Assembly (NCBI GenBank): GCA_900545245.1
Contig: UQYV01000009.1
Coordinates: forward strand, 27,054-91,053
From: an uncultured Bacteroidales bacterium
Lineage (GTDB): Bacteria > Bacteroidota > Bacteroidia > Bacteroidales > UBA932
Direction of reading: 5' to 3'
DNA length: 64,000 bases
Shown here: positions 1-9,192 of the stretch, one piece after another
Layout: each line of letters begins with the position of its first letter
Numbering within the stretch: the first letter of the stretch is position 1
Program-made: the position numbers and the translations under genes
The notes under the pieces: generated by a model
The model's database searches: none
What the model saw: only the letters and a program-made list of their open reading frames with translations
Told to the model about the DNA's origin: nothing

Positions 1-1
1 G

Positions 2-70
2 AAGATTACAGCAGAACTTGAGGATTGGAAAGAAGGCGGCTCAACTGTTCTCGACCCGGATTTGATGTAA
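2..70 (+). CDS. C-terminal end of a fimbrillin-like protein (5' end outside window)
   Basis: Only the last 22 codons are present, ending at a TAA. The tail reads ITAELEDWKEGGS and then a short acidic stretch. This resembles the C-terminal strand of Mfa/FimA-type fimbrillins, which end in an I-x-A-x-x-x-x-W motif followed by a glycine. The next gene encodes a fimbrillin-like lipoprotein ending in a comparable T-D-W segment, which supports a surface-adhesin cluster. The assignment rests on a short tail and gene context. Confidence 0.5.
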   Translation, partial: KITAELEDWKEGGSTVLDPDLM

Positions 71-79
71 TTTATGACC

Positions 80-103
80 TCCCGGAGGCACTGTCTTCCG
101 GGA
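80..103. other. Hairpin between two fimbrillin-type genes
   Basis: A perfect 7-bp stem (TCCCGGA / TCCGGGA) with a 10-nt loop lies between the stop at 70 and the start at 123. No T-run follows it, so it is not a clear intrinsic terminator. It could be an attenuator or an mRNA-stability hairpin that lowers expression of the downstream genes relative to the upstream fimbrillin. Confidence 0.4.
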
Positions 104-122
104 AGTCTGAATTGTGAAAAAT

Positions 123-1193
123 ATGAAGAAATACATTTATATCCTTGCTTTGGCTGCGCTTTCTGTTGTGGGATGCCGCAAGGCTGAACCTGCGGAGGAC
201 GAAAATGCCTGGATTCACGACGAGAGTCTGCGGGTTCCGGTGCTTTTCGGCTCTGCAAGCAATGTGGGAGCCACCACCAAGGCCATACAGAACGGGCTTG
301 TCACAGGAAGTGTGATGAAATCTCTCGATGTGGGAGTTGTGGGAGTCGCTGAGAAAAACAGTGACGCCACTCCGGTCCAGTGGGGTGAAGATGTGGACGG
401 AAGCATACTTATCAACAATCTCGGCGTCACCACAACGGCAAACGGCGAAGTGGTCTTCTCTCCGAAGATTTACTATCCGTTCGGAAACAAGTATGCCTAT
501 TCTTTCTACAGCTACTATCCCTACAAGAACAGCGAGGGGGGTACGGCATCTGTTGTGGACGGCGCATTCAAAATCACCTATCCTCTCGGGAACACTGATA
601 TTCTTTGGGCAGGTTCACAGGCTCAGGACTATAATGGAGTTCCGGGCTACAATGCTGCCTATTGTCGTGCCGTGAAGCAGGCCGGGGTTGATTCACAATA
701 CTATCCTAAGCTTCAGTACCGCCATCTCCTGACTGCCCTCGTATTCAAGGTTGTCGGAAAGGACACTGACATCGAGAATTACGACGTGAAGGTGACGGGA
801 ATGCAGATTACCAATACTCCGACCTCAGCCACTCTCTGCATTGCAGACAGCAAGGGCGTGAATTCCGGTGTGCTCACCGGCAGCGAGGAGTTGGGAAGCA
901 TCGGCTTTACCGACCTTAATGTTGTTCCGACGAGTGAGGAGACAGAGTTCTGTACGATTTTGGCGATGCCTGCCGCTAACTACACTGCAGCGATTACGCT
1001 GACTGTGGAGGGAGCAAACCGCAGTACCGTCGAACTTCCGCTTGGAAACACTGACGGAAGCACCAGTTATGATGCCGGATACATCTACTATTTCACCGTG
1101 ACTGTGAACAATCCGCAGGAGGTGACTATTGTAGAAACCGGACTGACTGATTGGGTGCCGGGCGTAAATCCAACTCCTAACGATGAAATTTGA
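123..1193 (+). CDS. Fimbrillin-like (Mfa/FimB-type) surface lipoprotein
   Basis: The protein has 356 residues from the ATG at 123; a GTG at 114 is in frame but less likely. It begins with a lipoprotein signal (hydrophobic stretch, then VVGC), so it should be exported, lipidated and surface-anchored. The body is a beta-rich fimbrillin-type architecture with YYPFGNKYAYSFYSYYPY-type segments and a C-terminal T-D-W strand. This family supplies minor or tip subunits of Bacteroidales fimbriae. It overlaps the DUF3575 gene by 11 bp and so is co-transcribed with it. Which fimbrial role it plays (anchor, tip or shaft) is not clear from sequence. Confidence 0.75.
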   Translation: MKKYIYILALAALSVVGCRKAEPAEDENAWIHDESLRVPVLFGSASNVGATTKAIQNGLVTGSVMKSLDVGVVGVAEKNSDATPVQWGEDVDGSILINNLGVTTTANGEVVFSPKIYYPFGNKYAYSFYSYYPYKNSEGGTASVVDGAFKITYPLGNTDILWAGSQAQDYNGVPGYNAAYCRAVKQAGVDSQYYPKLQYRHLLTALVFKVVGKDTDIENYDVKVTGMQITNTPTSATLCIADSKGVNSGVLTGSEELGSIGFTDLNVVPTSEETEFCTILAMPAANYTAAITLTVEGANRSTVELPLGNTDGSTSYDAGYIYYFTVTVNNPQEVTIVETGLTDWVPGVNPTPNDEI

Positions 1194-1749
1194 CACTCAT
1201 TTTGTTGTGCTATTGGCGGTGACGCTTCTTGCCCTTTGGGGCGGGGAGCGTCACGCCCGTGCGCAGCAGATAGCTGTCAAAACCAATGTGCTGGCTGATG
1301 CTCTGCTGACTCCGGATTTAGGCTTCGAGATGGTGACCGGAGAGCACAGCTCGCTTTCAATCAATGTTTTAGGGCATTGGAAACCTTATGGGGTGCAGTC
1401 AAAGATGATTGCTGTCCAGCCTCAGTTCCGCTGGTGGTTCGGCGGTCGTCCGCTAGCCAGGGAATATGTAGGTTTGGGGGCCATTTTCACCGGCTACGAT
1501 ATGGCAATAGGGGACCACAGTTACTCCGGACTTGCAGGAGGTTTGGGTATCACCGGAGGATATGTCCTCCAGATAGGAAAGCGTTGGTGCGTAGACTTTT
1601 CCGGTGGAGTCGGACTTGTCGCATTCGGGCAGCGAAGAGCCGGTCGTCACGACAATTTCGGCGACCTTGACGCACAGGCGCACAACTCCAGGGGCTACAA
1701 ACTCATACCAATAAATTTGGGCGTCAGTTTCGTATATATCATTAAATAA
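1183..1749 (+). CDS. DUF3575 family outer-membrane-associated protein
   Basis: This 188-residue protein has a cleavable signal peptide (ARA-QQ) and then the typical DUF3575 opening (IAVKTNVLADALLTP). Glycine- and aromatic-rich strands follow, with YKLIPINLGVSFVYIIK-like C-terminal segments, fitting a small beta-barrel or periplasmic beta protein. DUF3575 proteins sit in Bacteroidales fimbrillin loci next to fimbrillins and OmpA-like partners, as here, but their biochemical role is not established. The start ATG lies inside the end of the preceding gene, so translation is probably coupled. Confidence 0.8.
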   Translation: MKFDTHFVVLLAVTLLALWGGERHARAQQIAVKTNVLADALLTPDLGFEMVTGEHSSLSINVLGHWKPYGVQSKMIAVQPQFRWWFGGRPLAREYVGLGAIFTGYDMAIGDHSYSGLAGGLGITGGYVLQIGKRWCVDFSGGVGLVAFGQRRAGRHDNFGDLDAQAHNSRGYKLIPINLGVSFVYIIK

Positions 1750-1768
1750 ATCAGACCATAGAGAGTGT

Positions 1769-4036
1769 ATGAAAAAGGGAATGAAATTATTTCTTCTGAT
1801 GGCTTTGCTTCTTCTTCCGATGATGCCGCTCGGCGCTCAGCAGATGAAGCGTGTCACCGGTCATATACTCGACAAGACCACCGGAAAACCCATTGACCTC
1901 AAGCAGGTTGCGGTGATGGTCTATGGTTTTAACACGGTTGCTCAAGCCGAGGATGTCAAGAAGCAGATGGACGGCGATGAAAACACTTTTGTTGTCCCTG
2001 ATTCCCAGGCATTTCCCGACGATAACGGCTACTACGAAATCTCAATTCCGGAGACCGGCGCACTCATCTTCAAGGCGGATATGAAACCGGCGGTTCTTGA
2101 GAAAGTGAATTTCAGGCTTGAAATCAATGTCAGGATTGAGATGGGCAACTACATCAGGACAAGTACGATTACGGCTATTCGTGACCAGGTGGGAGTGCTT
2201 GACCCTCAGGGAGATATCGAAGGAAACTATCTCAAGGCCCGGAGCACGATTTCGCTTCCGGAAAACAGTGGGAAGACCAATGCGAGGATGATAGTCCAGC
2301 CTGTTCTGATTGACGGGGCGACGAAAGACACTCTCCGTTACCTGAAACCTATGGTTATGGACGGAAAGGAATATCACCTGACCCAGCTGAGGCGGATGAA
2401 TTATGATTATTCTCTCGACCCGCTGAGCAACTTTCTTTCGCCGGACACTCTCTCCGCCGATGCCCAGATTATCAACTGGGCCGACACCATTTATCTTGAG
2501 AATCCGTCCCGAAACTATCAGGTGAAGGGAATAATCCTCCTCGAAGACTACAATCTTCCATATTTCCGCAAAGACTATTTTCTCGCCTCATCCAGACTTC
2601 GCCGTCCATTGCGTTTCCTGGAGTATTCGATGGACCCGTATATGCTTGACCCTGAGCAATATCGCGAACGGGCAAAACGGGAGAAGCGAAATACTGCCGG
2701 AAATATGTCCTTGAATTTCAAGGTCGGGAAGGCTCAACTTGCGGAAGATGACATTGTGGGGCGTGCGCAGATTGATTCAATCAAAACGGTCCTTTTGGAC
2801 ATCATCCACGGCGAAGGTTCCCAACTAAAGGAGTTTCACATCACGGGAATCGCCTCTCCGGACGGACCTTATGCGGGAAATGTGAATCTCGCAAAAAAGA
2901 GAATGGAATATGCTCTGAATCAGATTGTTTCGGTGCTGCCGAAGACGGTGAGAGACAGGGTGTATATGACCACAACTGCTTCAGTGGCTCCTTGGACCGC
3001 TGTGGCTGAACTGCTTGAGGCAGACTCGCTTATGACTCAGGCGAAGGCAATCAGGGACATTGTTGCGGCAAATCCCGGCACTCCGGGCAGGCAGTGGGGA
3101 AAAATCCGTGCGTTGCCGTATTACCGGAGTCTTATTGTCAATTACCTGCCCCGCTTGCGTTCAGTGCGCTATCAATATGGTTATGAGATATTCCGTGAGC
3201 TGACGCCGGATGAGATTATGGAACGTTGGCGCTCGGATGAGGACTATCGAAGCGGCCGCAAAAAGTTTGCGCTTTATGAGTATTGGCATCTTTTCCAACT
3301 GGTCAAGGATAAGGATGAACTGGAAAAACTCTACCGGCGGGCTTACGACGAATCAATTGAGGCTAATGGACGGCCGTGGATTCTGGCCGCGAACTCTCTC
3401 GCGGCATCTTACATTGCCAGGGGGGTGGCGGACACCACACTTCTGAGTGGATTTGTCGACCTTCGGACTCCGGTGGTGAATTTCCGCCTGATGAGACTCG
3501 ACGGCAATGGCTATGACATCGTCAATCCGGAAGCTGTCATTGCCAATCAGATGATTATGTATGTCTTGTCCAACGATTTCCGCAAGGCGGGACAGCTCAC
3601 CAACATACTCCCTTCCAATGAGAAGAACCGTCTTGTGAGAGCTTTTGCCCTTTGTCTTGGCGGTTACTACAAAGGGGGAAACACCCCTGAGCAGAGAAGC
3701 CGTGCGCGCGAGGTTTTCGAGACGGTTTCAGAGAGTTCGCCGCTTAACAGAGTTGTGCTGGCTCTTGCGATGAACACGAAGACTTATGATGCTGTTGCAG
3801 AGGAGGCGATGGCGGATCTGCCTCCGGATTCGGCGCTTACAGACTATCTTTGGGCTGTAATTTATGGCCGGAAAGGGGCGAGAAGCCACGATTTTATGGA
3901 TGATATGGCTTCGGAGGACTATCTTCTTTCCTGCTTTCGAAAAGATGCGTCTTTTGTGGATATTGCCGCAGGGGATGGGGATATTGTTGAGACTATAATG
4001 AAAAGTGCACGGGACAGATATGAAAATGGGGAATAA
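1769..4036 (+). CDS. Large fimbria-locus protein with an OmpA-like central domain
   Basis: The 755-residue exported protein carries a signal peptide ending LGAQQ. Residues about 28-60 look like a carboxypeptidase-regulatory-like beta sandwich (VTGHILDKTTGKPI). Around residues 310-400 there is an OmpA-type segment, with NFKVGKAQL and ITGIASPDGPY followed by N-x-x-L-A-K-x-R, the hallmark of peptidoglycan-binding OmpA domains. The C-terminal third is helical and repeat-like (TPR-like by eye). Together with DUF3575 and fimbrillin genes this fits a periplasmic or outer-membrane anchor for the fimbrial apparatus. It sits 19 bp after DUF3575 and overlaps the next gene. Only the OmpA-like segment is recognised with confidence. 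Confidence 0.65.
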   Translation: MKKGMKLFLLMALLLLPMMPLGAQQMKRVTGHILDKTTGKPIDLKQVAVMVYGFNTVAQAEDVKKQMDGDENTFVVPDSQAFPDDNGYYEISIPETGALIFKADMKPAVLEKVNFRLEINVRIEMGNYIRTSTITAIRDQVGVLDPQGDIEGNYLKARSTISLPENSGKTNARMIVQPVLIDGATKDTLRYLKPMVMDGKEYHLTQLRRMNYDYSLDPLSNFLSPDTLSADAQIINWADTIYLENPSRNYQVKGIILLEDYNLPYFRKDYFLASSRLRRPLRFLEYSMDPYMLDPEQYRERAKREKRNTAGNMSLNFKVGKAQLAEDDIVGRAQIDSIKTVLLDIIHGEGSQLKEFHITGIASPDGPYAGNVNLAKKRMEYALNQIVSVLPKTVRDRVYMTTTASVAPWTAVAELLEADSLMTQAKAIRDIVAANPGTPGRQWGKIRALPYYRSLIVNYLPRLRSVRYQYGYEIFRELTPDEIMERWRSDEDYRSGRKKFALYEYWHLFQLVKDKDELEKLYRRAYDESIEANGRPWILAANSLAASYIARGVADTTLLSGFVDLRTPVVNFRLMRLDGNGYDIVNPEAVIANQMIMYVLSNDFRKAGQLTNILPSNEKNRLVRAFALCLGGYYKGGNTPEQRSRAREVFETVSESSPLNRVVLALAMNTKTYDAVAEEAMADLPPDSALTDYLWAVIYGRKGARSHDFMDDMASEDYLLSCFRKDASFVDIAAGDGDIVETIMKSARDRYENGE

Positions 4037-5294
4037 ACATTTTATTTGTTTTGCGTTTTTTGCGCTATCTCTCTTTCTGATGCCTATTTCTTTGCCGGCG
4101 CAGGAAGTGGTGGTGGACACATCGAGTTTCAATGCGTTGGAATTCAGTATGCAGAGGCGCTACCGTCCTGAGAATGAGCCTTTTGTCTCAGAACGCTTTT
4201 GGGACAACACATTTCTGCGATTGAGCGTGGGGTCCTGCGGGCTGTTCCCCAATTCCGCGTCAAGCTATTCCCAAGGGCCTGTCGCATCAGTTTATATCGG
4301 GAAGATGTTCGGCCCTTTGAATTCCGTCAGCGTTGGAGCATCTGTGTCAGAGTTCCGGCGTAATGTGGACGGAGTGAGAGTCTGGAGAGGAGGAGTCGGC
4401 TTTTCGCACAGTTTCAACTTCAGTTCATACTTTTATGGCTATTCCCCGTCGAGAATACTCAGTATCTCGACTCTTGAGGGGGCGGAGCTCGGGCTTGTCC
4501 GCGCAAAAGGGGAGTATGGGGCGGCGATGCTCCTTAATGTCGGGCTGGATATGAGGGCTCAGATAGCAAGGGAAATCGAACTTTTTTTCGCCCCGAAAAT
4601 ACTTTTCGGAAATGACGGTCTCGACAAATATCCGTCTCCACAGAATTGCCATTTCGGCTATGGTTTCGATTTTGGAATTCTCGCCCATTTCAACCGTCAT
4701 AGGGAAGACAGCGGCGAAAAGGAGAGTTTTTCTTCTTGGTTTGCAAAGGATGCGTTCATTTCATTTTCCGGCGGCGCCCAGTTTCAGATTTCTGAACTTG
4801 TAGGCAAAACAGCCGGCTATCTGCCATCGACAAGGGAAAGTGTGGCTCTGTCATACGGACGCCGGCTTAGCGGTCCTCTATCTCTCAGATTGTCAGCTTT
4901 TTACGGACGAGACATTTGGAAACGCTTCAATGACGGCAGAAGTCTCAACTGTTACTACGGGGGAGGGCGTGCGGAACTTATGTTTGACACCCTTCATTGG
5001 TGGAAAAGAAGCCGTCCAGTCTTTTCTCTTCCGATTCTCCTCGGGCCGGAAGCCGGCTTGCTCTGGAAACCGGACGAGGGTTACACCATTCGCAGAATCT
5101 ATCTGGGTCTGACCGGGGGGCTCCAGATGCGTTTCAACATTGCACGGCATTTCGGACTCTTCATTGAACCGAGGATGTCTCTTGTCCCATATTCCTGGAA
5201 AACACGCAGCGGCAATGTCCTGGTTTCTTCAATGACCACTTGGTACGACACACTTTTCTCCCTCCAACTCGGAGTGAACATCCCTCTGCAGTGA
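4020..5294 (+). CDS. Predicted outer-membrane beta-barrel protein of the fimbrial locus
   Basis: The 424-residue protein starts at the ATG at 4020 (an in-frame GTG lies at 4005), inside the end of the previous gene. It has a signal peptide ending LPAQE. The mature part alternates hydrophobic and polar residues, with many Gly and aromatic positions (GVGFSHSFNFSSYFYGY and similar), consistent with 12-16 amphipathic strands. The last strand ends NIPLQ rather than in an aromatic residue, so insertion by the BAM machinery is likely but not signalled canonically. No specific family was recognised. Its position at the end of the operon suggests a pore or anchor partner for the OmpA-like protein. Confidence 0.55.
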   Translation: MKMGNKHFICFAFFALSLFLMPISLPAQEVVVDTSSFNALEFSMQRRYRPENEPFVSERFWDNTFLRLSVGSCGLFPNSASSYSQGPVASVYIGKMFGPLNSVSVGASVSEFRRNVDGVRVWRGGVGFSHSFNFSSYFYGYSPSRILSISTLEGAELGLVRAKGEYGAAMLLNVGLDMRAQIAREIELFFAPKILFGNDGLDKYPSPQNCHFGYGFDFGILAHFNRHREDSGEKESFSSWFAKDAFISFSGGAQFQISELVGKTAGYLPSTRESVALSYGRRLSGPLSLRLSAFYGRDIWKRFNDGRSLNCYYGGGRAELMFDTLHWWKRSRPVFSLPILLGPEAGLLWKPDEGYTIRRIYLGLTGGLQMRFNIARHFGLFIEPRMSLVPYSWKTRSGNVLVSSMTTWYDTLFSLQLGVNIPLQ

Positions 5295-5341
5295 CGAACG
5301 CCTGAACCGTATTTTTCTCATCGAGGGCATGAGGCGCGACT

Positions 5342-6223
5342 TTAGAACTCCAGCAGGGCGGTGACGGGGTAGTGGTCGGAGATGTAGGGAACGGCGGCAT
5401 AGCTGTCTGTTACCGTGCGGAAACTTGGGCATTTGGAGAAGCCGCTGTAGTAGATGTAGTCGATGGTGAGGCCGTCAGTTGCCGCGAGATCGATGAACTG
5501 GTCGCCGACTGCGGCTTTCTTCAGAGGCTTCCCGAAGGCGTTGAATGACGGGGTGTCATCTGTGACTTGAGCCGTCTCTCTTGCGCTTGACATAATTTGG
5601 TTGAGCTCGGAGAGGACGGAATCTGAAGGGAGGACATTGAAATCACCCGTCAGCACCATCGGATAGCCGTCGGGATTGATGCTTCCGATTCTGTCCACAA
5701 TCAGTTTCAGACCGTTTTTCTCGGCAAGTCTTCCACGGTGGTCGAGATGGGTGTTTACGTAGTAGAACTTCCTCTGTCCGATTTTCATCAGTGCCCAAGT
5801 GGCAGTTCTGCGGCAGGCGGCATCCCATCCGAACGACGGAGTTTCAGGAGTCTCTGACAGCCAGAATGTGCCCCATTCGAGAAGTTCAATTTTTTCCTTA
5901 TTATAGAAAATCATCATCCTTTCGCCTTCTTCCTTTCCGTCGTCCCGTCCGACTCCCACGCCATCATAATCCGGACAATTCTCCCTGATATAGTCGGACT
6001 GGAAACCGAAAGCCTCCTGCAGCCCCATAATATCAGGCTTTATGTCCTCAATCATCGCTATTGTCGCTTCCTTTCTGTTAGCCCACGAATTCTCGCCGTC
6101 GTCCGCCACACCCATCCGGATGTTGAACGAAACGACTCTCAACTGTTCGGCGACAGGACTGCAGGAAAGGATGCTCAGCGCCGCAAAGATTAGTGCGAAT
6201 AATGTGATTCTGACTCTTTTCAT
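5342..6223 (-). CDS. Endonuclease/exonuclease/phosphatase (EEP) family lipoprotein
   Basis: The protein has 293 residues from the ATG at 6223 and a lipoprotein signal (AALSILSC). Characteristic EEP motifs appear in order: SFNIRMG, LQEAFG, NTHLDHRG, TGDFNVLPSDS and ISDHYPV. These are the metal-binding Asn/Glu and the catalytic Asp-x-Asn and Asp-His pairs. Exported Bacteroidales members are Mg-dependent phosphodiesterases or phosphatases whose substrates may be lipids, sugar phosphates or nucleic acids; sequence alone does not decide. It is transcribed convergently with the fimbrial operon (47 bp between stops) and divergently from the dehydrogenase gene. Confidence 0.9.
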   Translation of the reverse strand: MKRVRITLFALIFAALSILSCSPVAEQLRVVSFNIRMGVADDGENSWANRKEATIAMIEDIKPDIMGLQEAFGFQSDYIRENCPDYDGVGVGRDDGKEEGERMMIFYNKEKIELLEWGTFWLSETPETPSFGWDAACRRTATWALMKIGQRKFYYVNTHLDHRGRLAEKNGLKLIVDRIGSINPDGYPMVLTGDFNVLPSDSVLSELNQIMSSARETAQVTDDTPSFNAFGKPLKKAAVGDQFIDLAATDGLTIDYIYYSGFSKCPSFRTVTDSYAAVPYISDHYPVTALLEF

Positions 6224-6260
6224 GATATATTCAAATCTATAGTTCGTAGATAAAGAGACA

Positions 6261-6268
6261 CAAAAATA
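6261..6268 (-). promoter_or_regulatory. Predicted -7 element (TATTTTTG) for the EEP gene
   Basis: On the minus strand the octamer matches the Bacteroidetes sigma -7 consensus TAnnTTTG and lies 38 bp upstream of the ATG at 6223. No clear TTTG -33 box at 19-23 bp was found. The stretch TTTTGTGTCTCTTT that follows is nearly identical to that after the CstA promoter at 28028-28035. Confidence 0.5.
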
Positions 6269-6308
6269 ACAATTATTTCGCAACTGAACTTTAATAGCGT
6301 ATTGCTCT

Positions 6309-6369
6309 CGATATATATCGTTTTAGAGTGGTTGATGATTGATTTTAATGGAGATTGTTCATAAATTTG
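6309..6369 (+). promoter_or_regulatory. Promoter with upstream palindrome for the dehydrogenase-symporter genes
   Basis: A TAAATTTG -7 element at 6362-6369 is preceded at 20 bp by TTG (6339-6341), matching the Bacteroidetes promoter layout. Just upstream lies a perfect 12-bp palindrome, CGATATATATCG, at 6309-6320. That is a plausible operator position, but no regulator can be assigned to it. The start codon is 22 bp downstream of the -7 element. Confidence 0.55.
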
Positions 6370-6391
6370 GCTTTCAGATAAAACTTGAATT

Positions 6392-7438
6392 ATGAGACAG
6401 GCAGTTTTGATTGGACCGGAACATATTGAATTCCGGGAAGTTCCGTCTCCGGAGGCAAAGGACCTCGGGGCGCATCAGGTGCTGGCGAAAATAAAGCGGA
6501 TTGGTATATGCGGAAGCGAAATCCACTCCTGGCACGGGAATCATCCGGCGACTTTCTATCCTGTGGTTCAAGGGCACGAATACTCTGCCGAAGTCGTTGC
6601 CATCGGCCCTGAAGTAGGAGTCTGTGCACCGGGAGACAGGATAACGGCGCGCCCTCAACTGGTCTGCGGGAAATGCGGACCTTGTCGTAGGGGGCAGTAC
6701 AATGTCTGCGAAAATCTGCGAGTCCAGGCTTTTCAGGCGGATGGCGCAGCGCAGGATTATTTTGTAATCGATGATGACAGAGTCGTGCGTTTGCCGGATG
6801 ATATGCCTTGGGAATACGGTGCAATGGTCGAACCTGCGGCAGTGGGGGCGCACGCCGCTGCAAGAGCAGGGGATTTGAGGGGTAAGAATGTGGTGGTTTC
6901 CGGTGCCGGAACCATAGGCAATCTTGTCGCTCAGGCAGTGATTGCTTCCGGGGCAAAGCGGGTGCTCATCACCGATGTGAGTGACTACAGGCTTGAAATC
7001 GCCCGTCGCTGTGGCATTGCCGAAACCTTGAATGTCCTCCACACTCCATTGAAAGACGCCGTCAGGGAGGTTTTTGCCGATGAGGGGTTTCAAGTCTGTT
7101 TCGAGGTCGCCGGAGTGGAAAGCAGCCTGCGCTCTCTGATGGAATCTGTAGAAAAGGGAGGAACTGTCGTGGTCGTCGCGGTTTTCAGCGAGGACCCGCG
7201 GCTGAGTATGTTCCATCTCGGGGAACACGAATTGAATCTTGTCGGGACTATGATGTACCGTCACGAGGATTATCTTCTGACAGTGAAGAATATCGCCGAT
7301 GGTTCAATCAAACTTGACGCTCTGATTTCCAATATCTTCCCGTTTGAAAAATATGCTCAGGCATATAAATTCATTGACGAAAGCCGTGGAAAATCGATGA
7401 AGGTCATAATTGATCTCGATGCCTCGGATTCAAATTGA
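6392..7438 (+). CDS. Zinc-dependent medium-chain alcohol/polyol dehydrogenase
   Basis: This 348-residue cytoplasmic enzyme is of the sorbitol/threonine dehydrogenase type. The GroES-like domain carries the catalytic zinc ligands Cys40 (GICGSE) and His62-Glu63 (GHE), with Glu147 as a likely further ligand. Cys92, Cys95, Cys98 and Cys106 form the structural zinc site. The Rossmann domain has GAGTIG at 171-176, followed by an acidic residue at the end of the second strand (ITDVSD), which favours NAD over NADP. The substrate is probably a polyol or sugar. The sodium/solute symporter gene follows 45 bp downstream and may import that substrate. Confidence 0.9.
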   Translation: MRQAVLIGPEHIEFREVPSPEAKDLGAHQVLAKIKRIGICGSEIHSWHGNHPATFYPVVQGHEYSAEVVAIGPEVGVCAPGDRITARPQLVCGKCGPCRRGQYNVCENLRVQAFQADGAAQDYFVIDDDRVVRLPDDMPWEYGAMVEPAAVGAHAAARAGDLRGKNVVVSGAGTIGNLVAQAVIASGAKRVLITDVSDYRLEIARRCGIAETLNVLHTPLKDAVREVFADEGFQVCFEVAGVESSLRSLMESVEKGGTVVVVAVFSEDPRLSMFHLGEHELNLVGTMMYRHEDYLLTVKNIADGSIKLDALISNIFPFEKYAQAYKFIDESRGKSMKVIIDLDASDSN

Positions 7439-7483
7439 TGTTAAATATAATCACCGACATATCAGGGAAATACAAATAAAACT

Positions 7484-9085
7484 ATGGCAATTGTTGACTG
7501 GCTTATCGTCGCCCTTTTTCTATGCACGCTCATATTGATAGGTTATTTCTTTTCGAAGAAAAACCGAAATATTGAAGATTATTTCGTTGCCGGACGCTCT
7601 ATGCCAGGCTGGCTCGTGGCAATTGCTGCGACCGGGACGTCCATCAGCGCGGGAACTTTTGTCGGCTCTCCCGAACTGGGTTTCAATACCAATCTGACCT
7701 ATATAATGAACCTCGTCGGAGCGATATGCGGGGGACTGCTTGTGGCAGCGTTCATCCTTCCAAGGCTCTATAACGCAAGGACAATCACCATCTACGGCTT
7801 CATCGGTGAACGTTTCGGAGAGACTTCCAAGCGGGCGACTTCGGTGATGTTCCTGCTCGGTCAGCTCTTCACCTCCGGCAGTCGTCTGTTCATAGCGGCG
7901 ATAGCCATAAGCGTAATAGTTTTCGGCAATATCCAGTTCCAGTTTATGGTATGGAGCATAGTCATACTTGGAATAGTTTCGACTTTCTACACTATGATGG
8001 GCGGAATCAAAGGTCTGCTCTACATAGATACATTTCAGACCCTGCTGATGATATTCACCGGCATACTCGCCCTTGTCCTCGTGGCCTGTGACTTGAATTC
8101 CGTTGATTTCACTCAGTTGTGGCATCTGCTGACCGACGGGGGAATGGTCAAGAATCCGGCTGTGGAGGGAGTCGTGCCCGGTATTGCGGCTGACGGGCAG
8201 CTTACAGGTTGGAGCCGGGGGAGCAAACTTGAAATGTTTGACCCGAGTATAGATTTCAGCAAGCCCTATACTATAATAGGAGGACTTATTGGCGTCACAA
8301 TATTTCGTGTTGCGCAGTTTTCCACTGACCACGAATTCGTCCAGCGGCAGCTCGCCTGCAAGGACGTGAAAAAAGCCGGACGTTCGCTGGTCGCCTCCCA
8401 GTTGATTACCCTCCCGACAGTTCTCATCTTTCTCGGAATCGGCTTGCTTCTTTATGTGAAATACATCACTGACCCTTCCGCGGATGGCGCTTTGAGCGAA
8501 GGATTTTTCAGCGATGCCCGCGACATTTTCCCGCAATACATCAAAAACCACATTCCCGTAGGAGTGCGTGGACTGATGATTACAGGGCTGCTCGCCGCCG
8601 CACTTTCGAGTTTCAATTCAGCGATTAACTCGATGGCGTCAAGTTTCGTCTCCGACCTTTATCTCCCGATTTGGGAACAGCGCCGCGGAACCGGGGTTTC
8701 GGATTCACAGCAGATGGCATCCTCCCGTTGGGTGGTGGCTCTGATGGGCACAATGCTGACACTTTTCGCTATACTTACCTGCGTGATGCAGCAAAGCAGC
8801 GGACTCAATCTCGTGGATTTCGCAACCGGAGTTATGTGCTTTGCCTATGTCGGTATGCTTGGTGTTTTCTTGACAGCCATCTTCACCAAAAGGGGAAATA
8901 CGGCGAGTGTGCTTTCGGCTTTGATTGTCGGGCTTATAATCGTGATTCCATTGATGTTTCAGAAATCATTTTTCGGACACAACTACATCGCGTGGACATG
9001 GTGGTGTCCTCTGGGGGCTGTTGTGACCACTGCCATTTGTCTTCTCGGTAAGCCCGCTAAGGGGAGTGCGGCCAAACTTCGTTAA
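7484..9085 (+). CDS. Sodium/solute symporter (SSS family)
   Basis: The 533-residue integral membrane protein opens MAIVDWLIVALFLCTLILIGY and contains the SSS core NIEDYFVAGRSMPGWLVA. The GTSISAGTFVGSP segment of helix 1 and the GLLAAALSSFNSAINSMAS segment of the sodium-binding helix 8 are also present. About 13 membrane segments are expected. Sugar and polyol SSS members in Bacteroidetes have this length. Its position directly after a polyol-type dehydrogenase suggests import of the same sugar, polyol or sugar acid. A terminator follows at 9129-9164. Confidence 0.9.
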   Translation: MAIVDWLIVALFLCTLILIGYFFSKKNRNIEDYFVAGRSMPGWLVAIAATGTSISAGTFVGSPELGFNTNLTYIMNLVGAICGGLLVAAFILPRLYNARTITIYGFIGERFGETSKRATSVMFLLGQLFTSGSRLFIAAIAISVIVFGNIQFQFMVWSIVILGIVSTFYTMMGGIKGLLYIDTFQTLLMIFTGILALVLVACDLNSVDFTQLWHLLTDGGMVKNPAVEGVVPGIAADGQLTGWSRGSKLEMFDPSIDFSKPYTIIGGLIGVTIFRVAQFSTDHEFVQRQLACKDVKKAGRSLVASQLITLPTVLIFLGIGLLLYVKYITDPSADGALSEGFFSDARDIFPQYIKNHIPVGVRGLMITGLLAAALSSFNSAINSMASSFVSDLYLPIWEQRRGTGVSDSQQMASSRWVVALMGTMLTLFAILTCVMQQSSGLNLVDFATGVMCFAYVGMLGVFLTAIFTKRGNTASVLSALIVGLIIVIPLMFQKSFFGHNYIAWTWWCPLGAVVTTAICLLGKPAKGSAAKLR

Positions 9086-9088
9086 ATT

Positions 9089-9111
9089 TTACTAAAGCAT
9101 TCATTTAGTAA
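9089..9111. promoter_or_regulatory. Candidate operator: inverted repeat TTACTAAA / TTTAGTAA
   Basis: Two perfect 8-bp arms are separated by 7 bp, directly after the symporter stop. The half-site TTTAGTAA recurs at 9199-9206 within the spacer of the promoter for the LacI-fusion gene. Repetition of the same half-site around the promoter of a LacI-type regulator makes autoregulation plausible. The AT-rich arms make an intrinsic terminator unlikely, and a clear terminator follows. Confidence 0.4.
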
Positions 9112-9128
9112 CCCTGTTTTGGATATTT

Positions 9129-9164
9129 CGTGTCGGAAAATTTTTGTTTTCCGGCACGTTTTCG
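9129..9164 (+). terminator. Intrinsic terminator after the symporter gene
   Basis: A 12-bp stem (11 of 12 paired) has arms CGTGTCGGAAAA and TTTTCCGGCACG with a 6-nt loop. It is followed by a T-rich tail (TTTTCGTCTT). It separates the dehydrogenase-symporter transcript from the operon headed by the LacI fusion. Confidence 0.75.
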
Positions 9165-9192
9165 TCTTGTAAATCGTTATACATAAATTTGT

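Noticed and set aside
7520..8551. Long open frame on the minus strand opposite the symporter gene
   Set aside because: It is the antisense of a clear SSS transporter. Composition is His/Tyr-rich with no recognisable domain, as expected from a shadow frame.
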